From assembly GCA_914767715.1 (NCBI GenBank), contig OU612070.1, forward strand, positions 25,284,025-25,348,024: a stretch of 64,000 bases of DNA. The letters run 5' to 3'. Below, piece after piece: positions 49,101-58,490 of the stretch. The DNA is from Membranipora membranacea (taxonomy: Eukaryota; Bryozoa; Gymnolaemata; Cheilostomatida; Membraniporidae). Each line of letters opens with the position of its first letter. The stretch's first letter is position 1. A program made the position numbers and the translations under genes. The notes below the pieces were generated by a model. It worked only from the letters and a program-made list of their open reading frames with translations, was not told the origin of the DNA and ran no database searches.

Positions 49101-49265
49101 GTGCCTTAAGGACGCGGCCGCCATATTTATTCCCAAGTTACTCTCAGTTTGCAGGCAGGTCGGAGCACACCTATGGCGTTAATTGAGCCCAGTAGTCAGT
49201 AGGCAGCAGGATTTGAACCCGAGACCTCCAACGCTTGCGCTCTAACAAACTGAGCTACCTCCTAC
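49100..49265 (-). mobile_element. tRNA-derived SINE-like sequence
   Basis: On the minus strand, 49257-49239 reads TAGCTCAGTTTGTTAGAGC (A box) and 49219-49209 reads GGTTCAAATCC (B box), at the spacing of a pol III internal promoter. The anticodon and acceptor stems do not pair well, so it is not a working tRNA. The unrelated DNA following (to about 49100) fits a SINE body. Confidence 0.55.
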
Positions 49266-49844
49266 TACATTGTGTCACCTGCAGTGTAATGTTATGCATA
49301 GCGTAACTGCCAGTTTGTTTATTGTCAGCACTTTTTCAAGACTTTCTATACTGGTACGGATGGCTGAGCTGTTAATGCTGATGACTTTTGCTTTTGTTCA
49401 GTTACAAGTTCCATCCTGAAGGCGCTCTTTTTCACGCTGCTAATAGTTTTGGCTATTTGATACTGTAGGGATACAAGTACTGCAGTGATGATGGATAAAT
49501 CAGTGTCCTTCATGTTCGGTTTCATTTAAAGCTGATCATAGAAAAGATTTGACTGTTGTAACGGCCAGCATGGCCTAATTTTAGCTCATCTTGTATATCC
49601 ATTTTGCACTGTATAAAGCCTAATATTTTCATAAGAAAGTGATTCAAAAACCCATGCTTTTGTCACCAACCAGTAAATATTTTGTAACCTTTTGTGGTTA
49701 TTAATCAGATATCCACCTGTTCGGTGGTTTGCTGTTGCCCGCTATGAAGCTATATGAATCATTCAGATGTTTTTGTAAACAATTTAACTGACTATAAATA
49801 CTTGTGTATTGATCATAGAGATTGTTCTATGCTTGGCCATGGAA

Positions 49845-50132
49845 GGTCATGTCATGTTCCACCAATTTAGCACAGCCGTTTTATAGAGCCAATCAGGTAA
49901 TTAATAACTTTACTTTTTCTGTGAATCTGAACCGTTAATATCTTTGAGGGTGAAACAATGTAAAAGTCTCAACTGTATTTGATGTTATACCTGCTAATTT
50001 CATACTTTTGGAAACACATTTTTACCAACTTGTTGTTCAAACTTTGTAGTTTTCACTGTGTCTTAATGGCATCAGTTCGAGACTTACGGCTCAATAAATA
50101 ACTCAAGAACTTAACCACGGCTGCCGCTACAA
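49845..50132 (+). repeat. Dispersed repeat, copy 2 (direct copy at 21190-21480)
   Basis: From TTCCACCAATTTAGCACAGC to TTAACCACGGCTGCC this matches the copy near 21.2 kb with scattered substitutions and short indels. The strand is arbitrary; no coding capacity is recognised. Confidence 0.88.
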
Positions 50133-50252
50133 CTGTGTTGACAAATGTTCTTGTATCATACATTTTATCCACCTGATGAATCAATTTTCTGGAAAATTAA
50201 ATCATGCTAAATCTGGTTTTATTCTGTAGACATAAATATATGACATAGCCTT

Positions 50253-50356
50253 CATTTCGGGGGTGTGCATCGCCCATGTTACGCCCACTTCCCCCTTGCA
50301 TGGCACATACACCGCGCGACATAGTCGTGACATGGGCGATACACACCCTCGAAATG
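50253..50356. repeat. 104-bp imperfect hairpin
   Basis: Arms CATTTCGGGGGTGTGCATCG and CGATACACACCCTCGAAATG pair with few mismatches and continue inward through CCCATGT/ACATGGG. The loop region is GC-rich for this window. Confidence 0.85.
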
Positions 50357-50769
50357 ACCACTTACTGCCTTCAACAGTGCTGTCCCAAGGATTTTCAGTT
50401 GAAAGCTGAAAATGGTCAAAGGACCAACAAGCTATTTGAATGTTGGGCATTTGTTGGTATGTAGCACCCAATCTCTCCTGAATAGTAGTTTTTTATCATA
50501 TATTACACCAAATTGATGATAAATTATCCTCTCATACATCATGAAAAGACAGCTCTCCACAATACCTCATATTTGTGGTATTTGAGATTCCGGCTGGGAA
50601 TATGGGGCAGATTCTCATATTCACAAGGGAACGTAGCAAGGAATACCTTGGGCAGAAGGAGAATGCATCAGTATTGGATCAAGCAAGACAACAAACTATT
50701 TCAAAGAAAAACTGACTTTTTTGTTTCAGTGCTACATGGTACAGAAAATATAAATTTTTGACAAACTGT

Positions 50770-51285
50770 TAAATACTTTTAAGAGCGTTGAACTTTGTGT
50801 ATTATATAGTCGAGGGCCAACACTGCAGGGCATGTGATTTTATTCCAAACTGTGGCGACTAGAATCGCACACTAAAACGAAAAATAAGGCAAGGTCAAAG
50901 TAACCAAGGCTCTTGTCTAAGTGCTCAGACTCCAAGGCGCAGGGAGTGCGCAAGTAACGTATCCCTGCGCCTTGGAGTCTGAGCACTTAGACTACCAAGG
51001 CTCTTACTATTATCTGGCACATTTTAATCTGCAAACAATATCAAGGTTTCTCGGGTCATGCCCATTGATTCAACTCATGACACTTAAAGTGCTCGCACCT
51101 GAATCGGGTCATATCTGCTTAGTTTACCTTGCTTAGCTTACTGAAACTGAGGTTATGAAAATAAAATAAGCGGATTAAGGGTCACAGACAATGTTGATCA
51201 CATTAATGGTTTCAAGAATTACTAGCATGACATTCTCTTTTATAACATCTATAACATATTCCATACTTTAGTTTATCATAAACAA
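50770..51285 (+). repeat. Upstream module, copy 2, interrupted by a palindrome
   Basis: Third member of the family at 45690 and 53925, with GCCAACACTGCAGGGCATGTG, TATCTGGCACATTTTAATC and ACTAGCATGACATTCTC. No intact gene follows. The frame from ATG 51293 (MGRRQDIIILSVSQLPFILC) stops after 26 codons. At 50390 a segment resembling the 5' part of WSC exon 1 (GGATTTTCAGTTGAAAG) hints at further local duplication. Confidence 0.75.
50903..51005. mobile_element. 78-bp palindrome inserted with a 12-bp target duplication
   Basis: The palindrome at 50915-50992 has outer arms GTCTAAGTGCTCAGACTCC and its exact complement, continuing inward through AAGGCGCAGGGA with a loop of ~16 bases. ACCAAGGCTCTT flanks it at 50903-50914 and 50994-51005. 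The paralogous modules at 45,900 (AAAGTATCTAAGGTTCTT) and 54,120 show the uninterrupted site, so this is a real insertion. Confidence 0.9.
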
Positions 51286-51289
51286 TCAT

Positions 51290-52250
51290 CATGGGTAGAA
51301 GACAGGATATTATTATCCTTTCTGTATCACAGCTTCCCTTCATTCTGTGTCTTAAATGTGCAAGAACCTAAAAAATTGGTTATGCCCCCAATGGCCTGAC
51401 AGTTGTCTTCTAGTAAAGAAGGAAAGCGCAACCTCGCCGTTTATAGTTTAGCATGGAGCTTCATTTAATTATTGCCCGGTTGTGAGCAAGCTGCAGTTGT
51501 TGTAGACCCTTTTCCGTACAGATACATTCTTGCAGAATGTCCAAATTGAAAAAAATGATGAACAATGAAAACATGTAATTGTAATCAACGTGGTAGAAAC
51601 ATGACTACAGGTCAAAGGATATAGTTACATGGTAGAAAGAAAAAAAACATAATAAGATTGTTTAGTGTCCCCAATATTTAGACTCAAACTCTCTTTTGAT
51701 ATTGGTAGTGATAGGGATGCAATAGCACAAGAAGTAACATCTGCTCCGTTTTCCCCTTATCGATTGTAACATGAATTGGAGCCATTGGAGAAAAACCATG
51801 CCTTGTGATAATTAATGTTTGATGTGCTCCACTGACAAGGATCTAACTAGCAGGAACTAAAATCATGATTCAAGCCTGGGTTCAGAGAATATCTTTACCT
51901 GAAGGATAGCTCAAATGTCCCAGCTTTACGTTTTTGATGTATTATCTCTTCAGTATCCCTACCAATAACTCCTGTTGATGATAAACATAAATAGAGTCAG
52001 TGTAAATTCATCCTATTATGGCAAGTTTAGGCTTCTTTTCCTAAGTTCCTGTTTACCTGTTACCTGTTAGCTTGTCAGTACAGGCTCACCTGTGTACCTA
52101 CTTATGAATACACTCAATATTCTATACAATAGAGCAATAATTCAACTTTTCTCTGTGTGCTAGCTGGAATATCAGTTGGAGCTGAATACTGTGGAATTTT
52201 CTTAATATTTTTTTATTTTTGAACAAGCCGATCATGAGCCCTCATACACA
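51290..52250. other. Non-coding stretch
   Basis: No supported gene or structured repeat recognised. Confidence 0.45.
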
Positions 52251-52257
52251 TTCAACT

Positions 52258-52502
52258 ATATTATAATTACTTCTCAAAACTTCCTAAACAATACCCGCCA
52301 CCAGCTTCATATCATAACCAAAACCGAAACCAGGTCATCCCAGCACAATCATGCTATGTTATAATCACCTCTCAAAACTTTCTAAACAATACCCACCACC
52401 AGCATCATGTCATAACAAAAACCAACACCAAGTCAACCCAGCGCCATCATGCTATGTTGTAATCACTTCTCAAAACTTTTTAAGCAATACCCACCACCAG
52501 TG
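52258..52502. repeat. 98-bp tandem repeat, about 2.5 copies
   Basis: Units start near TTATAATTACTTCTCAAAAC at 52261, 52359 and 52457 and contain CAATACCCACCACCAG. The copies differ at about 10% of positions. Confidence 0.9.
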
Positions 52503-52663
52503 AAAGCGCCCTTCCCTTATTTTTTGAGACAATGAGAGATCAGATTGTTTCAAACAAAAAACAAGAGAACAAAAACTAGACTGTTTCAAACCAAGACCGA
52601 CTTCAGTAAGGCCACATCATATCCCAATTATACTGTGTAATCATGGGATGTGGACAAGACACC

Positions 52664-53844
52664 CTACACCAGGGGTGCTCAAATTCTTTTGCCTGTTGGC
52701 CACTTTTGAAAATTAACATATTGAAGTGGGCCAGACTTTTTTTGCGTCAAGCAAGCAGGCTAGCGGTGGATAGCCTCTATAAATTATGTTTTGTTTGCAT
52801 ATAATTTATCTTAATGCCTTGTTGACAGTGGACATAACATATTTGTTTTACAAAATGTATTTATATAACCATGAACCAAATAAAAAATGCGCAACAAATA
52901 TGCAAATGCTGTGTACATTTATATTTTATGCAATATAGCAACATCATGTCTTCTAAACTATTTCTAAGCAGCTTCTAAACATCAATGGGACTGATGGAAT
53001 TGAGTCTTACGACTCAAAATGTGTTAGTAGTCAGGTTCCATCTGAGTGCATGCCAATCTTATTGTCTGATGAACGTGGTCCTGAGTGAGGACAGACCTCA
53101 GTTTGCACTTGATGTGGTTCATCTTAGATAATGAAGATTTGCAAAGATAGGTTGATGCAAATATTGTGTTTAGCAAAATTGTTAGTCGTTTCATATTTGG
53201 ATACAGTGCTTTGGTGGTGGCTTTGATCCAAAACTCTGGTATTAGAGAGTTTTTGGCAGCCTGCAGGTCACACAATTCCATCTTCTGCAGGAATTAAATT
53301 TACCTCCATTGCCGAGTCACCATCTACTTTAGCGTTCAATGGTGATTTGACAACTTGGATCAGTTTCTGCAACATATCAAACTGACCAAAACGCCTTGAG
53401 AACTCATTGCTTACTTTGTTGATAAAATCACACAGAATGTGCCACAGGTTAACAGCACCGTCAAATACTTGTGAAAGAATGAACATAATAAGCTGATGTC
53501 AGCAGATACCCAAATGATGGCATGCTGATGCAATATGATGAGTCATGGGCATTTTAGTGGTGATATCAATTATCTAATTGCTGGTAATGACTATGCCTAC
53601 TCATAAATGTTGTGTAAGATATTTACATAAATAGTGCATCTACAAAAGTTGTTTTACAGTGCACAAAATTCATAGTTGGCACTGTTGTCACCAATGTGTG
53701 TATGCAACAAGACTTTATGAATGTTTTGGCCATGAGTAATCTTTCAGCCTAAATAAACCAGCCACAACGGGTGAGTTTTAATACGGGCAAGTGGGCCACC
53801 TAAAAATAGCAAGTGGGCCAAAAATGAGCACTCCTGCTACACCA
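52664..53844 (-). mobile_element. Decayed hAT transposon with 8-bp target duplication
   Basis: Inverted ends CAGGGGTGCTCA (from 52670) and TGAGCACTCCTG (to 53836) enclose ~1.17 kb. CTACACCA occurs on both sides (52664-52671 and 53837-53844). The left copy overlaps the first two bases of the terminal repeat, so two bases may have been lost there. On the minus strand the C-terminal part of a hAT transposase survives. Subterminal GTGGGCCA words recur at both ends, as often seen in hAT elements. Confidence 0.87.
53024..53486 (-). pseudogene. hAT transposase, C-terminal fragment, frameshifted
   Basis: Two minus-strand frames overlap: 53486-53268 (FGQFDMLQKLIQVVKSPLNA, ending AEDG) and 53281-53024 (MELCDLQAAKNSLIPEFWIK, then TIFASTYLCKSSLSKMNHIK and LRSVLTQDHVHQTIRLACT). 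The second half matches the hAT dimerisation region, where FGSTYxCExxFSxMxxxKxxxRxxLTDxHL is typical of ZBED5/GTF2IRD2-like proteins. A one-base-type frameshift around 53268-53281 separates the halves, and the catalytic N-terminal part is absent. The fragment sits within the terminal repeats at 52670 and 53836. Not functional. Confidence 0.8.
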
Positions 53845-53924
53845 TGAATTTAACGTGTCTAACCCTTCCATTCCCAATGCCTATGATCTGTTCTGATTTT
53901 AATCCTTTTATTTATAATGATGAC

Positions 53925-54410
53925 TGCCGGGTGTACATGACTGAATTAAACAGCCGGGAAGATTGGTAAGCTATAGTTAGAGCTATATGTTATAAATCAG
54001 TCAATTTTAGATTTTTTTATGACATATTATATGGCCAACCGCCAACACTACAGGGCATGTGATGTTGCTTAAAACGCAGTGACGTGAATCCAACACTAAC
54101 AAAAGAATAAGGCCAGGTCAAAGTATCCAACGTTCACATAAATATCTGGCACATTTTATTCCGCAGACAATATCAAGGTATATCTAAGGTCATTCCCAAA
54201 CTGCCTTCCGAATATGGTCATGTCTGCGTAGCTTGTTTCTGGCCTGGATAAGTCCTTGATTAAACTGGGTTTATGAAAATAAAATAAGCAGATTATGGGT
54301 GACAGACAATATTGATCACAGTATTCGCCACAGTTATAAATGGAGATTGGCTTAAAGAATTACTAGCATGACATTCTCTTGTATCACATCTTATTGTCCA
54401 TACTTTGGTT
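53925..54410 (+). repeat. Upstream module, copy 3 (before the VMO-I-like gene)
   Basis: Paralogous to 45690-46165 over its whole length (AACAGCCGGGAAGATTGGTA, CGCCAACACTACAGGGCATG, ATCTGGCACATTTTATTCCG, ATTACTAGCATGACATTCTC). It ends ~230 bp before the TATA box of the VMO-I-like gene, about the same spacing as in the WSC gene, although the two genes are unrelated in protein sequence. Confidence 0.82.
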
Positions 54411-54637
54411 TATCATGAGAGCATTTTTCATTACTGGAATCCTAATATTGGGGAAGTTGTTGTGTCTGAAACTTTAAAACAACAACCTCAGTCAGCAGCT
54501 GGTATCAATATATTATTATGGCACAGCCACATCAGTGCCATGATACAGCGGAAAATGAATATTTATTTTACTAATAATATAAAACGGAGTAATTGGTGAT
54601 CAAAATGATCTCATTGGCTATTCAAATTTCAAAAAGA

Positions 54638-54693
54638 GTATAAATAGGGAGATATTGGCATTTGCCTGCACATCTCCAACAAAGACTAACAAG
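54638..54693 (+). promoter_or_regulatory. TATA box and first non-coding exon of the VMO-I-like gene
   Basis: GTATAAATAG at 54638-54647, with ATTGGCTATT ~15 bp upstream, suggests transcription starting near 54668. The leader ends at AACAAG 54693 before a GTAACA donor and should join to 55101, just before the ATG. Confidence 0.6.
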
Positions 54694-55527
54694 GTAACAG
54701 CTACACACATTCAATTATATTAATGACATGATGCTGCTTGAGACAGTTAGTGTCCTCTATCTTACTTTCGTTGATATAATATTATTTTTTCAAATTTTTT
54801 TGGGGCATCTTTTATGTTCTGACGCAGGAGATTTTCATAAGACATGCCTTAGATAAAAAAAATGAATAATAGAAACAAACAAAAGTATTTGAGATGTGCT
54901 GATACTGTTGAGAATTTAATTTTTCTTCATAAGTATTGTAGCTAGCAAACCAATTTATGGTAATTGATTAAAATTGATTGAGAACAATTGATTTATATGT
55001 ATCAATGAATGAATTAATTATATTCAGATAGAGTTATAGTATCTGTATTACTGCAGTTGTAAAAAATACTGATTATTTTTATGTTTCCTCTATGGGTCAG
55101 AGAATGATCATGCAGGAAGCACTGATAACTTGCCTCATAGCTTCCAGTTTAGTGGCTGGATCTCCAAGAAGTGATTACAGTGGAACAAGTTTTAATCCGC
55201 CCACCCAGACAAACTGGGAGAGCTTGGGCCCTGAAAAATGGTGCCCGAATTGAACTCATGCAGTTGAGTTCAATCTTAAGGTGGAGGCAAGTCAAGGAGG
55301 TGGTCGTTATGATGATACAGCGTTAAACGCCATTGATCTTTACTGCCGCTAAGACATAATTGTGTTATATCTCTCATGTTATATCTTTCATGTAGAGACC
55401 CTGTCTGAAGGCCACATGTTACACCTTGATTTTTGTGAAACTTCATTTTTGTATCCAATCACAAAGTCACGCTACACCAAATGCCATTGGTTACCCACAA
55501 GAAATAAATGTAATTTAAAGCATAATT

Positions 55528-55927
55528 GGGGCTCCCTGTGCATTATACTGAATATTGAAGATAAGCTGTTTTAAGATTGAAGACAAAATTTGGTCAGCTT
55601 GAACGAAACCTGAAGAGAGGATTTCCCATTTCGAGGAAAAATTGATGAGAAGACCACTTCATTTACTGTTAAACTTTTGACTCAGTTTTTCAGATTCGGT
55701 TAAGCTATATTTTTTACCCAGGATGCCTCCTCTTTTTCTACAAAAACCTTTAAGGGTGGCTGCTAATTTTTAGTCTGCTACCAATGGTTAGTAATAAAGA
55801 TAATAATAATAAATGTATGTTATGCTATATTGTTTTGAAGAATATTCTGAAGATGACAGTTTTAAAATTGAAGATGGGTCTATTTTTCTCCGATTATATT
55901 GAAGATAGCTTTTGTCCAGGGAGCCCC
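55528..55927. mobile_element. GGGGCTCC-ended MITE, copy A
   Basis: A 400-bp element starts GGGGCTCCCTG and ends CAGGGAGCCCC. It contains repeated GAAGATTGAAGA-like words (ATTGAAGATAAGC, TTGAAGATGACAG, ATTGAAGATGGG). It is related in reverse orientation to 60795-61159. It lies in the intron between VMO-I-like coding exons 1 and 2. No protein is encoded; the target duplication is unclear. Confidence 0.85.
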
Positions 55928-55973
55928 TTCATTTAAAGCAGTGCAGACACTGTTAAATGACACTGTTAAAGAC

Positions 55974-56052
55974 ACAGAGTTAAATGTTCATCGAGTAATG
56001 AATTCACAATGTGAGATTATGAATTCATTACTCGGTGAACATTTAACTCTGT
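55974..56052. repeat. 79-bp near-perfect palindrome
   Basis: Arms ACAGAGTTAAATGTTCATCG and CGGTGAACATTTAACTCTGT continue inward through AGTAATGAATTCA and its complement. The loop is ~13 bp. A single G-T type mismatch is seen. No clear target duplication. It begins 47 bp after MITE copy A. Confidence 0.92.
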
Positions 56053-56189
56053 ATTCTGGTCACCAGCATTCAACCTACTAGGCACGAGTCATTGAATTAG
56101 TAATTTAATCTATTTGAGTCAAGGACAGGGGCGTATATTCTAAAAAATTTCACTCACTGATTTTTTAGAGATGAGCATAATGATCGGGC

Positions 56190-56262
56190 ACAGCCCGATC
56201 CACACGCCGTAGGCGTGGCGGGGAGGGTGTGGGAGGGGCGCTTAAGCGCCCTCCCACACGGA
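56190..56262. repeat. GC-rich double-hairpin module, copy 2
   Basis: The order is ATCGGGC-ACA-GCCCGAT (hairpin 1, just inside the start), CC, then CACGCC-GTA-GGCGTG (hairpin 2), then CGGGGAGGGTGTGGGAGGGG with CGC. The tail aligns with the tail of copy 1 at 11059-11080. Here it is followed by TTAA and the complement of its own end (GCGCCCTCCCACAC), forming a third hairpin. Confidence 0.85.
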
Positions 56263-56412
56263 AATTTTTGCATATCGGTAGCAAAATAGTGCAAGCAGAG
56301 AGGTATTTCAATAGCTCACTGAGCTGTTGGGTACTTTCAGAAAACAACTCAATAGCAGTAGAAGATTACGGTAAAAATGCTCCAGTTATAAAGCATTAAT
56401 TTGAAAAAAACT

Positions 56413-56494
56413 GACCTCGATGGGATTCGAACCCACAACAATCTCATTAACAGTGATTACAAGGCAGACGCTCTACACACTGAGCTATTCAGCC
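56413..56494 (-). pseudogene. tRNA-like sequence inside a hAT-like MITE
   Basis: The minus strand has an A box (TAGCTCAGTGTGTAGAGC, near 56487-56470), CTGCCTTGTAATCA resembling the anticodon arm of tRNA-Thr(TGT), and a perfect B box GGTTCGAATCC (56433-56423). An extra ~15 nt between anticodon and T arm and mismatched stems rule out a normal tRNA. It may be a tRNA captured by the transposon. Confidence 0.6.
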
Positions 56495-56549
56495 ACTCAC
56501 GGATATCGGTGGGCCGTGAGTGGTAATATACGCCACTGGTCAAGGAAGT

Positions 56550-57082
56550 AGATTCTTTTGCTTGGTCCACCAGATTTGTAGTTGCAACAAGTTTGCTCCT
56601 AATAAGCTATTTCCACTGAATTAGATTCTTCTCTTAGAATGGAAATAGTATCATAGCGTTATACGGTTAGGACACTAAACACAGGGACCCATCTGGCTGT
56701 TATCTGATTGGCTGTCCCTAGTAGCATGAATAATTAGCCTGAGAAATTGTCTTGTTTACAAAATTGCAAACAGTAATTATACCCCTACAGTGTCGATGAT
56801 TAGGGCATTTCTAGATTGCTACTAGGGACTGGCTATTTTTGCAAGCCCTTTGTTTTGCAAAAGAAAGCTAATGATGCTATTCCAGATATGGAATTCAATG
56901 GCTATTTCTAATCCAAGTAGTCGCAGAACCGAGAACTTGAGCAAGTGCTTAAAAATATGTTTGGAAATCTGAAGTCTTCAACAGCTGTGCACTACCTTGA
57001 CATGACCCTCCGTATAGGTCGAAGAGTCATATTTTATTGTGATCAAACAAGAAAATGATGTATTAGAAATCTGTTGTTACAG
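56550..57082. other. VMO-I-like intron, 3' part
   Basis: No exon or structured repeat recognised between the MITE and the acceptor at 57082. Confidence 0.5.
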
Positions 57083-57763
57083 TGCCATACCATGCCAAGG
57101 ATCAAGTGGAAATTCAAAGTGGATACATTCTGAACAAGGTCCGTGGGATAGATGGAGAATTATTCGGCAGTGCCAAGACGAGTATGTGTTAGTTGGGGCT
57201 GAAGCTAGTTCTGAGCCGCCAACAATATGGGGTGATGACACAGTGGGTAAGTGTAACTAGAGTCAGGCTTATCATTACCAAATCAACCAATCACTAGTAA
57301 AACTAATAGTGTGTAAAACAGCAACAACTGTAGAGCTAGGATAGGGTGTATCAAAAACAGCAACAGTAATAATGGGTTAACCATTTACACGTCAGCTTCA
57401 GCTAGTCACTAGGTGCTTCAACAAAAATTACCGCAAAATTTGAAAACTTGACCTTATTGTTTTTGGGAATCTTAAAATCTCAATAAATTCATTGTCTTGT
57501 TTAACAATGCCATTTAAATTGTTTTTTTTTCAGCTCATAACTACAACTTCAGATATAGACATGTAACTCAGCCCAGGGTACACACTATATTTGGAGATGG
57601 ACAATCGTGGGGCTCATTGGGTGTTTACGGAGAGTGTCCAGAAGGGACAGCAATTTGTGGGATCAAGGCACAAGTTGAGAGACCCCTAGGGTCGGGCGAC
57701 AATACCTCTCTGAATGATGCAGTATTTTATTGCTGCACCCTACCACAGAGTTATACTGTTTAG

Positions 57764-58490
57764 TATCAGAGTGCAAGATGCTCTGCAGCATGAATAAATT
57801 TCTCTCTAACAGAATGACATATTTTTCTAAATATTGCTTACTGTTTTTTGATAATTTTAATAAAGCGCAAAGAAAACTTTAAAAAATGTTTTGATTGTAG
57901 TAGTTCTTCAACATCCTGAATTAGGGTGAGATTTTGTATTGTGTCCAAGGGTAGTCAATTTATCACTTCCACAAACATATTCTCCTCATTTAAAAAGGAA
58001 CTTTGGTATAATTGCTTTGTCAGCTTTGTCATTTTTTCTTGCACTCGCCTTCAAAAAGATATGCAACGTCAAAGCCAATGAGTTAATCTGATCATCAGAA
58101 GCGTCTAAAACAACTATGACCCTATCTATCAGAGTGCAAGATGCTCTGCAGCATGAATAAATTTCTCTCTAACAGAATGACATATTTTTCTAAATATTGC
58201 TTACTGTTTTTTGATAATTTTAATAAAGCGCAAAGAAAACTTTAAAAAATGTTATGATTGTAGTAGTTCTTCAACATCCTGAATTAGGGTGAGATTTTGT
58301 ATTGTGTCCAAGGGTAGTCAATTTATCACTTCCACAAACATATTCTCCTCATTTAAAAAGGAACTTTGGTATAATTGCTTTGTCAGCTTTGTCATTTTTT
58401 CTTGCACTCGCCTTCAAAAAGATATGCAACGTCAAAGCCAATGAGTTAACCTGATCATCAGAAGCGTCTAAAACAACTATGACCCTATCT
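57764..58490. repeat. 363-bp tandem duplication of the VMO-I-like 3' region
   Basis: Copy 1 is 57764-58126 and copy 2 is 58127-58490, differing at only about two bases. Copy 1 begins at the base after the VMO-I-like TAG and includes AATAAA at 57793 and 57859, so the duplicated unit is the 3' UTR plus downstream DNA. The near identity indicates a recent event or an assembly artefact. Confidence 0.93.

Larger units (their letters stand above)
56118..56546. mobile_element. hAT-like MITE with perfect 8-bp target duplication
   Basis: Element at 56126-56538 (413 bp). Ends CAGGGGCGTATATT and AATATACGCCACTG are inverted with one mismatch, and TTTCACTCAC near the left end pairs with GTGAGTGG near the right end. 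GTCAAGGA flanks both sides (56118-56125; 56539-56546). It carries the second double hairpin (56190-56262) and a tRNA-like sequence (56413-56494), and no transposase. Confidence 0.9.
55104..57763 (+). pseudogene. VMO-I-like secreted protein gene with two lesions
   Basis: Vitelline membrane outer layer protein I is a secreted beta-prism protein with three internal repeats. Coding exons: 55104-55348, 57083-57246, 57534-57763, which would give 212 residues, normal for the family. Exon 1 has a signal peptide (ALITCLIASSLVAG), then TNWESLGPEKWCPN and KVEASQGGGRYDDTALNAID. Exon 2 has GPWDRWRIIRQC and WGDDTV; exon 3 has SWGSLGVYGECPEGTAICGI and GDNTSLNDAVFYC. Two defects: an in-frame TGA at 55251-55253, where the family has glycine after WCPx, and the donor after 55348 is CTAAGA instead of GTAAGA. 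The later exons have good splice sites. Likely a recent pseudogene or null allele. Confidence 0.85.

Noticed and set aside
49196-49265. Functional tRNA gene on the minus strand
   Set aside because: A and B boxes are good, but acceptor and anticodon stems do not pair; a SINE head is more likely.
50276-50471. Open frames on both strands at the 50.3-kb hairpin
   Set aside because: The overlap on both strands follows from the inverted repeat; no signal peptide or domain is present.
55251-55253. TGA in the VMO-I-like gene as selenocysteine
   Set aside because: The family has glycine here, one base from TGA, and the next donor site is also mutated, so a plain nonsense change is simpler.
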